Positions 9,384-18,409 of a stretch of 64,000 bases of DNA are shown one piece after another (position 1 is the first letter of the stretch; every line of letters begins with the position of its first letter). The notes beneath the pieces are model-generated. The model did no database searches. It saw nothing but the letters and a program-made list of their open reading frames with translations, and had not been told where the DNA came from. The DNA lies in NCBI RefSeq assembly GCF_003010955.1, contig NZ_PGGO01000026.1:1-64000 (forward strand). Reading direction: 5' to 3'. Both the position numbers and the translations under genes were made by a program. Origin of the DNA: Phyllobacterium brassicacearum (GTDB taxonomy: Bacteria; Pseudomonadota; Alphaproteobacteria; Rhizobiales; Rhizobiaceae).

Positions 9384-10568
9384 CTAATGCGCTCCCGACA
9401 GATCGATCGTCGCGTGCATCGACAGTCCCACGCGCAACGGGTGTTCCTGCAGTTCCTTCGGATCGAGCCGGATTCGCACGGGAAGGCGCTGGACAACCTT
9501 GATCCAGTTGCCGGTCGCGTTCTGTGCCGGGATCGCGGCAAACGCCGAACCCGTTCCTCCGGCAAAGCCTTCGACGCGGCCGTGATAGACAACGTCTGAC
9601 CCGTAGAGGTCGGAAACCAGGTGCACGGGCTGTCCGGGCTTGACGCGGCGGAGCTGCACCTCCTTGAAGTTGGCATCCACATACATCGCCTGCAGCGGCA
9701 CCACAGCCATTATCGGGGTGCCCGCCTGAATGCGCTGGCCGACGGCGACGCGACGTTGGTCGACGATGCCGTCAACGGGTGCACGGATGATGGCCCGCTC
9801 AAGGTCTACCTTGGCCTGATCAAGCTTGGTCTGAGCCGCCACGACCTCGGGGTTGGTCTCGACGCTCGCATCTTCGATCAACACCTGGTTGGCCCGCCTT
9901 GCGCCTGCGGCCGCAGTCCGGGCAGCCTCCGAAGCAGCGATGCGGGCCTTGGCCTGGGCAATGGCCGCTTGGGACTGACGGACCACGGTTCCCGTGTCGT
10001 CAAGCCGATGGACTGGGACTACACCCTTGACTGTGAGGGTCTTCGCGCGGCCGTCGTCAAGGTGCGCCTTGTCGAGATCGGCTTCTGCGCGGGCAAGGTC
10101 CGCCCTCGCCGTCGCCTCGTCCGCGGCACGGGCGGCTTCCAGCCCGGCCAGGGTTTCGTCGTTCGCCTCTATCTGACGAACCTGACGGCGCGCTCTCCCG
10201 AGTGCCGCCTCGGCCTGATCGACCGCCAGTCGAAGATCGGTGTCATCTAGCTCGACCAGGATATCGCCGGATCGGACCTGCTGACTGTTGACGACCAGGA
10301 CACGCTTGACCGGCCCGCTGACGAGGGGCGTCACCTGGGACACCTCAACATTTGCGTAGGCGTTCTCTGTGGCTTCCGTGTCCGCAGCAATGAACGTCGT
10401 CCAGCCCCACCACGTTGCCGCGGCAAGCGCCAGTCCCACCGCAAACACGAGAAAGAGCTTCTTGCGCCGCGTCCTTTTGGGTGACGCGTGATCGACCGGG
10501 ATGTCGTCCTCCCGCCTTAAGCTGATCAATGCATTTTCTTCTGTCGCGGTCTCTTTCACGAGTTCCAT
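9384..10568 (-). CDS. emrA: HlyD/EmrA-type membrane fusion protein of efflux pump
   Basis: 394 residues. A basic cytoplasmic start (KRTRRKK) is followed by one membrane segment (LFLVFAVGLALAAATWWGW, residues 38-56), a biotinyl-lipoyl-like half (VKRVLVVNSQQVRSGDILVELDD), a long alpha-helical hairpin rich in Ala, Arg and Glu, the second lipoyl half (IIRAPVDGIVDQRRVAVGQRI) and a beta-barrel C-terminus. It bridges EmrB to the outer membrane. First gene of the emrAB operon, transcribed away from a TetR gene. The start could be 10577 (MVNMELVKE) or 10568 (MELVKE); ribosome sites do not separate them clearly. The upstream Met in the frame would lie within the operators and is rejected. Confidence 0.92.
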   Translation of the reverse strand: MELVKETATEENALISLRREDDIPVDHASPKRTRRKKLFLVFAVGLALAAATWWGWTTFIAADTEATENAYANVEVSQVTPLVSGPVKRVLVVNSQQVRSGDILVELDDTDLRLAVDQAEAALGRARRQVRQIEANDETLAGLEAARAADEATARADLARAEADLDKAHLDDGRAKTLTVKGVVPVHRLDDTGTVVRQSQAAIAQAKARIAASEAARTAAAGARRANQVLIEDASVETNPEVVAAQTKLDQAKVDLERAIIRAPVDGIVDQRRVAVGQRIQAGTPIMAVVPLQAMYVDANFKEVQLRRVKPGQPVHLVSDLYGSDVVYHGRVEGFAGGTGSAFAAIPAQNATGNWIKVVQRLPVRIRLDPKELQEHPLRVGLSMHATIDLSGAH

Positions 10569-10586
10569 ATTCACCATCCAAAATCT

Positions 10587-10633
10587 GGTAATGCTCCGTA
10601 CCATGCTTGACAGGTAAGGTAATGTACCGTACC
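10587..10633. promoter_or_regulatory. Two TetR operator candidates in the emrA/tetR divergent promoter
   Basis: A 16-bp sequence occurs twice in the same orientation, 31 bp apart: GGTAATGCTCCGTACC at 10587-10602 and GGTAATGTACCGTACC at 10618-10633. The second is a good palindrome (GGTA-N2-GTAC-N2-TACC); the first is a weaker version. Position between a TetR gene and the pump it would repress makes them likely binding sites. Confidence 0.7.
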
Positions 10634-10672
10634 AGTCAAGGGGCAAAAGCAAATAACGAATGGAGTTCTCCC

Positions 10673-11332
10673 ATGGCTACACCCGCTCGCTCAAAGCGCA
10701 TGCCCCAGGAAGACCGGCGTGCCGCCATTCTCGAGGCGGCAGCCCAAGTCTTCTTTGAGCAGGGCTATGCCGCAAGCAGCATCGATGCGATCATCGAGCG
10801 TATCGGCGGCTCGAAGCGAAATATCTACAACGAGTTCGGAAACAAGGAGGGCTTATTCACCGCCTTGATTACTGAAAGCGCAGACTCGGCCCTCGCCGCG
10901 CTCTCCGTCGAGCGGTTTGCCGGGCGGAACCTCAGTGAAATCCTGCTCGAATTTGGGCGGCGGCTAATGGCCATCTACATGTCGCCTGCCCTTATCGGCG
11001 TCTATCGCTCGATTATGACCGAGGCACTGCGTTTTCCCGAGTTGGCGAAGGCCTTCTACGACAAAGGACCGGGCCGCGCCTCAGGCCGCCTCGCGGAAGT
11101 ACTGGAAGAAGCAAAGTCCCGCGGTGAAATCCAGATCGACGACTGCAATAAAGCGGCGGACCACCTCGTCGGCATGCTGCGCGACAATCTCCATCTGCAG
11201 GTCATTCTCGGATTGCGGCCGCCGCCGTCGCCTGCGGAAGCGGAAGCCCTCGTGGCCTCGGCGATCAGCATTTTCCTTCACGGAATTTATGGCGGCGATC
11301 GTCGGCCTGCTCCAAAGGAACGCGCTCAATGA
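10673..11332 (+). CDS. TetR-family repressor, probably of emrAB
   Basis: 219 residues from ATG 10673 (MATPARSKRMPQEDRR), with TGGAG nine bases upstream. The helix-turn-helix lies at residues ~13-60: AAILEAAAQVFFEQGY, SSIDAIIERIGGSKRNIYNEFGNKEGLF. The C-terminal half is a ligand-binding helical domain. It is divergent from emrAB with two palindromic sites between, so it most likely represses the pump and perhaps itself, and is released by a pump substrate. A longer frame from 10607 would translate the operator and is rejected. Confidence 0.9.
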   Translation: MATPARSKRMPQEDRRAAILEAAAQVFFEQGYAASSIDAIIERIGGSKRNIYNEFGNKEGLFTALITESADSALAALSVERFAGRNLSEILLEFGRRLMAIYMSPALIGVYRSIMTEALRFPELAKAFYDKGPGRASGRLAEVLEEAKSRGEIQIDDCNKAADHLVGMLRDNLHLQVILGLRPPPSPAEAEALVASAISIFLHGIYGGDRRPAPKERAQ

Positions 11333-11487
11333 GAGGAGTTCAGACTTGCGTTGGCAGGCTAGGCTTTACAGCAGCTAATGACAATCGGAAGGGCGGAGAT
11401 GGGTTCATTCCATTCGTCGCGTTCCTCTTCTTCACCCAATTAGCTGCGACGCTACTGGCATTGCCAAGTTGGTACGGGAGCGTCTGA
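11329..11487 (+). CDS. Small membrane protein overlapping the TetR stop
   Basis: A 52-residue frame whose ATG overlaps the TetR stop in the sequence ATGA. The N-terminal 25 residues are polar (with AANDNRKGG, a phrase seen in many small rhizobial proteins), followed by one clear membrane segment, FIPFVAFLFFTQLAATLLAL, and a short tail. The overlap suggests translational coupling to the repressor. No family recognised. It may be a real small membrane protein, or chance. Confidence 0.4.
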   Translation: MRGVQTCVGRLGFTAANDNRKGGDGFIPFVAFLFFTQLAATLLALPSWYGSV

Positions 11488-12257
11488 CGAGGTCCAGCCG
11501 CGGCCCGAGGCTTGTATGCGACACGTCAAAAGACACTTCATGCTGCTGCATCGACGGAGGGTCGCCTGTTCGCAGCGGGCAAGATGGAGTTTGTTGTCAC
11601 TGGCATAGCGCTTGCCGCGCTGTGATCATCCATCATCTGAATGGCGCGCCGGACGCCCGGCATCCTCGACATCTCTGGTGCACCGATCTGCACCACGAAG
11701 CAGGCACCTAGCAGGAAGGTCTGGAGAAGCGCCGATGCAGTCGGTCTGTGGACAAAAATGTCAGTTTGACGCGCGGTGTCATTTTCAGTCCTTTCTTTGA
11801 TCGGGTTGAGTATGACCATCATGACCCGATGGCCGCGCGCTGGGCATCGTACTTGCGTGCAGTGGTACTACTCCTTCGTCTAGGTCGACCAATGGTGGAG
11901 TTGGGAGAAACGACGGATGTCTCGACTTAGGACTGGCAAACTACGACTCTAAAAGTTAGCGCCGGCACACGCCTTTGCGCGCTGCATCGACCGACATGCG
12001 CCTTGCGACACGGGATAGGTCTGTAGATACGGGCCCTTGAACAACGTTGGAAAAACAGTCTCGAAGCAATGCGCTGAATACAATTCTAAGCTCCGGATCG
12101 TTAAGCGCCACGTCATCGTCCGTATCTGCCAAATGAGGAGGTAGCGCGGATTTTGGCGCAAAGTGACCATCTCGCAGATCGTCAATCCATCGTGCCAAGT
12201 CCGGTCCATGCTCGATGTCCCAGCAGCCAGAATCGCCGAATAGATACGAGCGAATTT
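11488..12257. other. Long gap, mostly empty; one doubtful reading frame
   Basis: About 770 bases. On the minus strand at 11956-12198 there is an 80-codon frame, MARWIDDLRDGHFAPKSALP..., whose middle (ADTDDDVALNDPELRIVFSALLRDCF) looks protein-like, but it has no clear ribosome site and I recognise no family; it may be a remnant. The rest shows nothing I can support. Confidence 0.35.
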
Positions 12258-13847
12258 TTATTCTGGGAGCCCTGCTTTTCGCAGTCCTTCAGCGAATATG
12301 GCAAGATCGTCCGGTCGATGGATCGGAAGCCAGTCCGTGAGATTGGAGATGCGCAGCGCTGGATCGAGCTGGCGTAGATGCTGCATCGCGCGCTGCGCTT
12401 CGCCCGCCCGCCCGGCAAGTGCATGGCTTGCCGCGATGACGCTGACCACCATCAGGAAGCTCGGCAAATCCCTGAATGATTTTTCCGCCCATGACGACGC
12501 TGTGTCGAAGCGCCTTGCAAACAAATGCGAGATCGCCATGCCGGCCTGCATGCGATACATCTCCGGGTCCAGGGGGCTCAACCGCATCGCTCGCTCGAAG
12601 TACTCGATTGCGCCGTCTGGTTCGCCGTGCCAGGTTCTGAGGAAGCCGCCGAGGAACCAGGCGGCCGCGAGGTTCGGATTGAGCACGAGAGCCCGATCGA
12701 GCAATGCGATGCCGCCATCGAGGTCGCCAGCGAGATGGCCGAGCGCATGACCACCTCTGGTGAGGGCAACCGCATCGTTCTTGCCCAATTCGACGGCCCG
12801 CCGGGCCAGTCGAGAACCCTCGGCCGTCTCCTGCGCCCGATCGGTCATCCAGCCGTTGACCTTGCGCCAGAAATAGCACCAAGCTGCCATCCCGTAGGCC
12901 GAGGCGAAATCCGGATCGAGCTGTATTGCCTTGTGAAACAACGGCAGGGCGTCTTCGATGGCCGCTTTGGTGCCCTTTTGCACGTCCGCCACGCCGCGCA
13001 GATAGCAGTCGTACGCATCGAGGCTTTCAGTCGGCTTCTTCCTCGCTCGTTCGATCTCAGCCCGCTCAAGCTGCGGCGCAATCGCGCCAACAACGCTCGT
13101 GGCGACCTGGTCCTGCAGCTCGAAGATGTCGTCGATAGTGCCTTCGAATCGGTCTGCCCAGAGATGTCCTCCCGTCGTGGCGTCGATGAGCTGCCCTGTG
13201 ATGCGGACCCGGTTTGCTGCCTTGCGCACGCTGCCTTCCAGCACATATCGAACTCCCAACTCGCGCCCCACCTGTTTAACGTCCACCGTCCGGCCCTTGT
13301 ATGTGAAGCTCGAATTGCGTGCGATGACGAACAGCCAGCGGATGTGTGACAACGCTGCGATGATGTCTTCTACCATGCCGTCGGTGAAGTATTCCTGCTC
13401 TGGATCGCCGCTCAAGTTGTGGAACGGCAAGGCCGCAATGGAGGGTTTGTCAGGAAAGGTCAGCAAGAGTTCGGAAGGCTGGTCCAGTTCAGCGCGTTCG
13501 GGATCGGTCGTCGACAAGCTGGAACCATCCGATGAGTTTGCTTCGGTAACCTCGCCAATGAACCGATAGCCTTTGCGGGCGACTGTTCGGATCAAGCGCT
13601 GTTCCTGACCGTTGTCGCCAATCGTCTTGCGCGCCGCATTGATATGGCTGGTTATCGTTGCTTCGGAGACGATCCGGCCGTCCCATACCGCGCCAAGCAG
13701 GTCATCCTTGCTGACGACGCGCTCGCGATTTTGTAACAGGTGAACCAGCAGATCAAAGACTTGCGGGCCGATTGAAATCACCTCGGAGCCTCGGGTGAGT
13801 TCCCGTCGGTCGGGGTCGAGAATGTAGTCTCCAAACTCAAATTGCAT
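12258..13847 (-). CDS. OmpR-type winged-helix regulator with TolB-like and TPR regions (CadC-like architecture)
   Basis: 529 residues. Residues 1-100 are a transcriptional regulatory C-type winged helix, here N-terminal (FGDYILDPDRRELTRGSEVI, LLVHLLQNRERVVSKDDLL, IRTVARKGYRFIGEV). Residues ~130-250 are the TolB-like segment (PSIAALPFHNLSGDPEQEYFTDGMVEDI), closely resembling that of the cyclase at 3747-5483, and residues ~270-525 are tetratricopeptide repeats. No membrane segment is seen, so unlike CadC it is probably cytoplasmic. Targets are unknown; the divergent NmrA-like gene at 14115 is a candidate. Start at ATG 13847 matches family starts. Confidence 0.88.
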   Translation of the reverse strand: MQFEFGDYILDPDRRELTRGSEVISIGPQVFDLLVHLLQNRERVVSKDDLLGAVWDGRIVSEATITSHINAARKTIGDNGQEQRLIRTVARKGYRFIGEVTEANSSDGSSLSTTDPERAELDQPSELLLTFPDKPSIAALPFHNLSGDPEQEYFTDGMVEDIIAALSHIRWLFVIARNSSFTYKGRTVDVKQVGRELGVRYVLEGSVRKAANRVRITGQLIDATTGGHLWADRFEGTIDDIFELQDQVATSVVGAIAPQLERAEIERARKKPTESLDAYDCYLRGVADVQKGTKAAIEDALPLFHKAIQLDPDFASAYGMAAWCYFWRKVNGWMTDRAQETAEGSRLARRAVELGKNDAVALTRGGHALGHLAGDLDGGIALLDRALVLNPNLAAAWFLGGFLRTWHGEPDGAIEYFERAMRLSPLDPEMYRMQAGMAISHLFARRFDTASSWAEKSFRDLPSFLMVVSVIAASHALAGRAGEAQRAMQHLRQLDPALRISNLTDWLPIHRPDDLAIFAEGLRKAGLPE

Positions 13848-14114
13848 TTAGGCGATCTCCAAACCCGTGCAAACGTGTCGGTCATGTAGCCATGCGATTG
13901 AGCCAGCACTGTCAGGTGGGAGCTATTGGAAGGACAGTGGCCGTCGTCAGGCGGATCGCGGCTCGACCTCTCACCGGACCACTATTTGCCGGTTTTTAAA
14001 CGAATATTCAAGGCAGAGTAAATCGTATTTGAAGGTCTCTACAATGACTTCCTGCCACCGTGCTGGCATTCTCCCTCACAATTGATCAGATCGATGTGGA
14101 ACGGAGGCCAAATC

Positions 14115-14888
14115 GTGAAAATAGTAGTCATCGGCGGCAGCGGCCTCATCGGAACGAAGCTCGCCAGCAAGCTTCGCCAGCGGGCCCACGAGGTAGTGGC
14201 GGCAACACCGAACACGAGCGTGAACAACCTGACTGGTGAGGGACTGGCTATCGCATTCGCAGGCGCTCAGGTCGTCGTCGACGTGGCAAATCCTCCCTCA
14301 TTCGATGATAAGGCGGTTCTGGAGTTTTTTGAGGCGTCAGGTCGTAGCGTTCTTGCTGCGGAGGCAGCCGCGGGTGTCACACATCACGTTGTGCTGTCGG
14401 TGGTCGGCATCGAGCGTTGTCCTGACAATGGCTACTTCCGTGGGAGGATATCTCAAGAACGGCTGATCAAGGCCTCGAGCATTCCTTATACGGTCGTCCG
14501 TTCAACACAGTTCTTCGAGTGCTTAGGCCGCATCGCTCAATCAGGAACGGTGGGAGAGCATGTCCACCTTTCACCTGCCCTATTCCAGCCTATCGGTTGT
14601 GACGACGTGGCTGACGCTATGGCAGAAATCACGGTCGGGGTGCCGATGAACGGCACTGTCGAAATCGCCGGGCCTGAACGGGTGCCGATCGATGAGCTTG
14701 TGCGTCAATACTTGCAAGCCACGAAGGACCCGCGAACCGTGATCCCCGATGTCCATGCACGCTATTTTGGTGCGGAGTTGAACGATCTAACGCTTACGCC
14801 CGGCGACAATCCCCGCATCGGATCGACCCGTTTTGAGGACTGGCTCAGCTATACGGTATCTCAGACAAAGGATCATTCGAGAGGCTGA
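14115..14888 (+). CDS. NAD(P)-binding NmrA/SDR-like protein
   Basis: 257 residues from GTG 14115, preceded by GGAGG with seven bases between; this start gives the usual beginning VKIVVIGGSGLIGTKL, where GGSGLIG is the dinucleotide-binding loop. It is an atypical SDR: HVVLSVVGIERCPDNGYFRGRISQERLIKASSIPYTVVRSTQFFE resembles NmrA-like and NAD(P)H-quinone oxidoreductase 2-like proteins, which act as redox sensors or reductases and lack the classical Tyr-Lys pair. Divergent from the winged-helix/TPR regulator. Substrate unknown. In-frame upstream ATGs (14082, 14094) lack ribosome sites. Confidence 0.85.
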   Translation: MKIVVIGGSGLIGTKLASKLRQRAHEVVAATPNTSVNNLTGEGLAIAFAGAQVVVDVANPPSFDDKAVLEFFEASGRSVLAAEAAAGVTHHVVLSVVGIERCPDNGYFRGRISQERLIKASSIPYTVVRSTQFFECLGRIAQSGTVGEHVHLSPALFQPIGCDDVADAMAEITVGVPMNGTVEIAGPERVPIDELVRQYLQATKDPRTVIPDVHARYFGAELNDLTLTPGDNPRIGSTRFEDWLSYTVSQTKDHSRG

Positions 14889-14936
14889 AGTGTCGCGATC
14901 TGCAGCGTAAGGCTGCGCAACGCATTGGAGATTAAG

Positions 14937-15620
14937 ATGAACATTTTGTCAGGGCATATAGTCAGCGCAACGGAAACTCGTGCTCGCTTCGGGCCAGACC
15001 CCCTTGTATTGGTGGTTGATGACGATGAATCGGTGCGCCTTTCGATTTGCGAGTTGCTGGAATCTGTAGGTATTGAAGCTGCCGGCTTCGACTCGACCCA
15101 AGCGCTCATGGACGCCGACGTGCTGGACCGGTCGGGCTGTATGATACTCGATGTCCGCATGCAGGGTGTGAACGGTCTTGATTTTCAGACTAGCCTGGCC
15201 GCGAACGGCATTTCCGCCTCGATCATTTTCCTGACCGGCCACGGCGACATTCCGATGACGGTCCAGGCGATGAAGGCGGGTGCGGTCGAGTTCCTGACCA
15301 AACCCGTCCGCGACCAGACGCTGCTCGACGCGGTGAACAGAGCCATAGAAATCGACAAGGATAAGCGAGCGAAACAGCGCATCGCCGACGCCAACCGCGC
15401 ACTTTATGCGACGCTGACCCCGCGCGAACGGCAAGTAATGGGGGCCGTCGTGCGGGGCGCAATGAGCAAACAGATAGCGTTCGAGCTGAACATTTCGGAA
15501 ATCACGGTCAAGCTCCATCGAAGCAACGTGATGCGAAAGATGAAGACCCCCTTCCTCACGCACCTGGTTCGGGTATGGCAGTCGCTGCCTGCGGATATAC
15601 GTCATGAATACCCGGCTTAG
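14937..15620 (+). CDS. FixJ/NarL-type response regulator
   Basis: 227 residues from ATG 14937, with GGAG six bases upstream. Residues 23-140 are a receiver: acidic pair VDDDES, phosphoacceptor Asp72 in MILDVRM, Thr in FLTGHGDIPMT and Lys in EFLTKP. This receiver type is typical of FixJ, DctR and NodW relatives. Residues 155-215 are a LuxR helix-turn-helix (LTPRERQVMGAVVRGAMSKQIAFELNISEITVKLHRSNVMRKM). It is presumably phosphorylated by the kinase gene whose start lies within its last codons, and then activates transcription. Targets unknown. It is not FixJ itself: no FixL accompanies it. Confidence 0.92.
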   Translation: MNILSGHIVSATETRARFGPDPLVLVVDDDESVRLSICELLESVGIEAAGFDSTQALMDADVLDRSGCMILDVRMQGVNGLDFQTSLAANGISASIIFLTGHGDIPMTVQAMKAGAVEFLTKPVRDQTLLDAVNRAIEIDKDKRAKQRIADANRALYATLTPRERQVMGAVVRGAMSKQIAFELNISEITVKLHRSNVMRKMKTPFLTHLVRVWQSLPADIRHEYPA

Positions 15621-16578
15621 ACATTCGTATGGCTTTGAGAAAGCCGTGATTGATCGGATATTAAAACCTTGCAACGTCAGTGAGTTGCACGAGAGTTTTC
15701 AACTTGATCATTGTTTCCATTTATCTGGTGAACGTTCCGACACGACAATCCTCGTGGTGATCGACAACACTGCGCGTCTCGAGGCAGAAGCCAGGTTGCG
15801 GAAGGTCGAAGCTGACTTCTCCCACGCCGCACGACTATCGACGTTGGGCGAGATGACCACTTCGATAGCACATGAGATAAAGCAGCCGCTTTCGGCAATC
15901 CTGATGAATGCACAGACCGGCCTGCGATATCTCAGGAAGGCTGAGCCAAATCTTGAAAAGGCAGAGCAGTTGATGTCCCGTATCGTCGAAAGCGCTCAGC
16001 GGGCCAGCGACATAATCGGCCGGATCCAGGATATGGCCGGCAAGCGCGCACCCACCAATACTTTGCTTGAGTTCAACGACATCGTTCAGCAATGCCTGGT
16101 TTTCCTTCGCCACGAGAGCGAAAACAAGAATGTTGTGTTCAAGAACAGGCTGGAACCGAACCTACCATTCATCCGGGGCGATCGGATTCAGTTGCAGCAA
16201 GTTATTGTCAACCTGATCGTCAACAGCATCCAGGCTATGAACACTACACCTCTATCGCAGCGCGAGATCCATCTCGAAACCAGTTTGGACGAGCATGATC
16301 AAGTTGCCTTCTCGATCAGGGACATGGGCACTGGCATCCCAGCCGACCACTTGGAGCAGATCTTCGGCGGATTCTTCACGACAAAGGAAGGTGGATTGGG
16401 CATAGGATTGGCTATCTGCCAATCAATCGTCAAAGCCCACGGAGGAACAATAGCCGCAGCCAATCACCCGGACGGCGGGGCGGTATTCCGTTTCTCGATC
16501 CCGACTGAAAGCGCTGCCACCGCTGTGAACAAGTTGGCATTGTCTGAATATCCGACCCCAGCAAATCACGTCGAATGA
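15604..16578 (+). CDS. Sensor histidine kinase with shortened N-terminus
   Basis: 324 residues; ATG 15604 lies 17 bases inside the end of the response regulator gene. The kinase core is complete: H-box SIAHEIKQPLSAIL with His90, N-box NLIVNSIQAM, and RDMGTGIPADHLEQIF and GLGIGLAICQSI (ATP-binding lid). The coiled linker EAEARLRKVEADFSHAARLSTLGEM is that of PAS-type soluble kinases such as FixL and NodV relatives, but before it only ~55 poorly conserved residues remain where one or two PAS domains would be expected. No membrane segment. The protein may have lost its sensor, or the start region may be a remnant joined to the operon. Function with the preceding regulator is likely but unproven. 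Confidence 0.82.
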   Translation: MNTRLRHSYGFEKAVIDRILKPCNVSELHESFQLDHCFHLSGERSDTTILVVIDNTARLEAEARLRKVEADFSHAARLSTLGEMTTSIAHEIKQPLSAILMNAQTGLRYLRKAEPNLEKAEQLMSRIVESAQRASDIIGRIQDMAGKRAPTNTLLEFNDIVQQCLVFLRHESENKNVVFKNRLEPNLPFIRGDRIQLQQVIVNLIVNSIQAMNTTPLSQREIHLETSLDEHDQVAFSIRDMGTGIPADHLEQIFGGFFTTKEGGLGIGLAICQSIVKAHGGTIAAANHPDGGAVFRFSIPTESAATAVNKLALSEYPTPANHVE

Positions 16579-16607
16579 TCAAGCATGCGATCGTCCCATA
16601 TCCCAGA

Positions 16608-16704
16608 GAGCCTATGTTATGGTGAACGGGAAATACATCTTTCCGGCGAGAGCGCCGCCCTTCTTAACGATCAGGAAGTTCGTAAAGCCTATCTCGGACT
16701 TCAC
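16608..16704 (+). pseudogene. Fragment of a LivF-type ABC transporter ATPase (C-terminus only)
   Basis: Reading 16608 onward gives AYVMVNGKYI in one frame and then IHLSGESAALLNDQEVRKAYLG in the next. Joined, these match the family ending of branched-chain amino acid ABC ATPases (AYVMVNGEIVLSG...ELL..PEVRAAYLG). One base is missing at the frame switch and the rest of the ATPase is absent, so this is a remnant. The other bases up to 16930 hold nothing I can support. Confidence 0.6.
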
Positions 16705-16930
16705 ATGCTGCTTAACACCGGTTTTGCAGCGGATTTGTACGGCGATCGCCGCAGATCTAGTATTTTGCAATGAAACGCTCTGTTTCAATCATTGTTCATT
16801 TCGTCGTGGTTCATAATTCGCATCGAGCCGTCCAATCAACTGCGAACGCCTAGACGAACTGCGCGGCACGGTTCGTGAGCGTCGAAATCTGGCGAAGTGG
16901 GGGCAGATGACCCTACTCACTTTATAACCG

Positions 16931-17314
16931 TCAACCAGGAATGACTGCAATCGCCTCGACCTCGACACGCATGTGTGGTGCCACAAGCTGCGCGAAGACC
17001 GTTGTGTTGGCAGGCCGGGCCTCGTAGCAATGCTTTCGGATGATCGGGATAATCCGCTCGAATTCTTCCTGGCTCGTAACGAAAATCTGCACGCGAACGA
17101 GATCCTTCAGAGTTGCTCCTGCCTTTCCGAGTGCGATCTCGATGTTGCGAAAACAGTTTTCGCACTGGCTTTCGACATCTGGCGGAAACTCTTTTGTTTG
17201 TGCGTCGAAGCCAGTGGTTCCGGACACAAATATCCAGCCGTTGACAACCGCAGCGCGCGCATAACCCGCTTTTTCCTCGTAAGGTGATCCCGAATAGATG
17301 CGTTCTCCTTGCAT
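16931..17314 (-). CDS. RidA-family enamine/imine deaminase-like protein
   Basis: 127 residues, the usual RidA/YjgF length. Seen: YARAAVVNGWIFVSGTTGFD near the N-terminus, RNIEIALGKAGATLKDLVRVQIFVT in the middle and ARPANTTVFAQLVAPHMRVEVEAIAVI at the end, with the conserved Arg before PANTT that contacts the substrate in RidA. RidA proteins hydrolyse reactive enamines and imines released by PLP enzymes; distant members act in catabolic pathways. Same strand as phzF, 107 bases downstream, so possibly one transcript. Specific substrate unknown. A second RidA paralogue is at 35428. Confidence 0.88.
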   Translation of the reverse strand: MQGERIYSGSPYEEKAGYARAAVVNGWIFVSGTTGFDAQTKEFPPDVESQCENCFRNIEIALGKAGATLKDLVRVQIFVTSQEEFERIIPIIRKHCYEARPANTTVFAQLVAPHMRVEVEAIAVIPG

Positions 17315-17421
17315 GAGCTAGCCTCCTCTTAACTCGCTATCTTGTCGCTATTCCCGAAGACTGAGGCTGTATGGCTGAGAACCGCCTTGGGCGATGCACA
17401 GAAACGGTACCATGCATTTCA

Positions 17422-18294
17422 TCACAGATGCAGCGTACCACGAAACACCACGACGCCGGAGCCCGATATTTCAGGGTCAGGATCAAGCCTTACCTTCAGA
17501 AAACTTCGCCGTCCCATCCGGGTGCCTTGTTCGATCAGGAGCGTGTCCCGCGTCAGCAGGCCCATCGAGCCCAGATATGCACACAAAGGTCCCGCCGCCG
17601 TTCCAGTCGCCGAGTCTTCCCAAAGCCCAACCGCGGGATTGAAGAAGCGTGCATAAGCGTTTTCCGGATCGGTGGTTTCGAATGCATAGAGGTAGCATCC
17701 CTCCGCACCTGCGGGACCAAGGACCTCGATTAGTTTCTCTGCAGAGGGCGCGGCACGATCGACGGTCTGCCGGTCCCGCAAGCGGACCATAAGATGGCTT
17801 GCGCCAGTGTCGGCGGCCCGTGGGACGGGGTTCGAGAGAAGATCATCGGCCACCAACCCAAGTGCTTCCGCTAAGGAATTCAACGAGTTCAGCGGCGGTG
17901 ACAGCTGCAGGGATGCCTGCTTCATACGGCCATGGACGCGGCCGTCTCGCGATTCGACTGTGATCGGCAATATGTCATCACCGATCTCTTGCAGGAATGT
18001 CTGCGCCGTACTCAGATCGCCGAGCTGGCCGTCATACCCAAGCCAGAGCCAGGCACCGAGAGCATTGTGACCGGCACCGAAAACTTCTGCGCCGCTCGCG
18101 GTGAACGACCGGAGCCGTCGGTCCGCGCGATCACTTTTCAGGATAAAGGTTGTTTCCGACTGGTTGAACTCGCGCGCGATGAGGCGAAGCACGTCATCCT
18201 CAAGGTGGTCTGCCCCCTCGACCACGGCAAGAGGATTACCGCTCAACGGTGTGTCAGCAAAAACGTCGATCATGCCTGAGATTGGATTGGCCAT
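17422..18294 (-). CDS. PhzF-family isomerase
   Basis: 290 residues from ATG 18294 (MANPISGMIDVFADTPLSGNPLAVV). This start aligns with the family's N-terminus; a longer frame to 18522 would run into the divergent LysR gene. PhzF proteins are two-fold pseudo-symmetric. The catalytic Glu is in FNQSETTFIL, and ARFFNPAVGLWEDSATGTAAGPLCAYL is the second signature. PhzF catalyses a [1,5]-hydrogen shift in phenazine synthesis; most homologues, including this one without other phenazine genes, have unknown substrates. Probably controlled by the divergent LysR at 18410. Confidence 0.85.
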   Translation of the reverse strand: MANPISGMIDVFADTPLSGNPLAVVEGADHLEDDVLRLIAREFNQSETTFILKSDRADRRLRSFTASGAEVFGAGHNALGAWLWLGYDGQLGDLSTAQTFLQEIGDDILPITVESRDGRVHGRMKQASLQLSPPLNSLNSLAEALGLVADDLLSNPVPRAADTGASHLMVRLRDRQTVDRAAPSAEKLIEVLGPAGAEGCYLYAFETTDPENAYARFFNPAVGLWEDSATGTAAGPLCAYLGSMGLLTRDTLLIEQGTRMGRRSFLKVRLDPDPEISGSGVVVFRGTLHL

Positions 18295-18409
18295 CGGTGC
18301 ATACGCCTTCTTTCGAGATGAATTCAACTCATTTAAGCCCACAGCATATGTTGTAGACAATGCAGTAGCAAAATCGTATTTCTCATGCTTTTGATGAAAC
18401 GGTTTCATC

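Noticed and set aside
8489-9502. 337-codon open frame on the plus strand
   Set aside because: Antisense to emrB/emrA, rich in Arg, Glu and His as expected for a shadow of a hydrophobic GC-rich gene; no ribosome site or family.
12525-13349. 274-codon plus-strand frame
   Set aside because: Antisense to the winged-helix/TPR regulator, which has clear domains; no recognisable protein.
16619-16816. 65-codon frame as a gene
   Set aside because: Its first residues are one half of the frameshifted LivF fragment; the rest is random.
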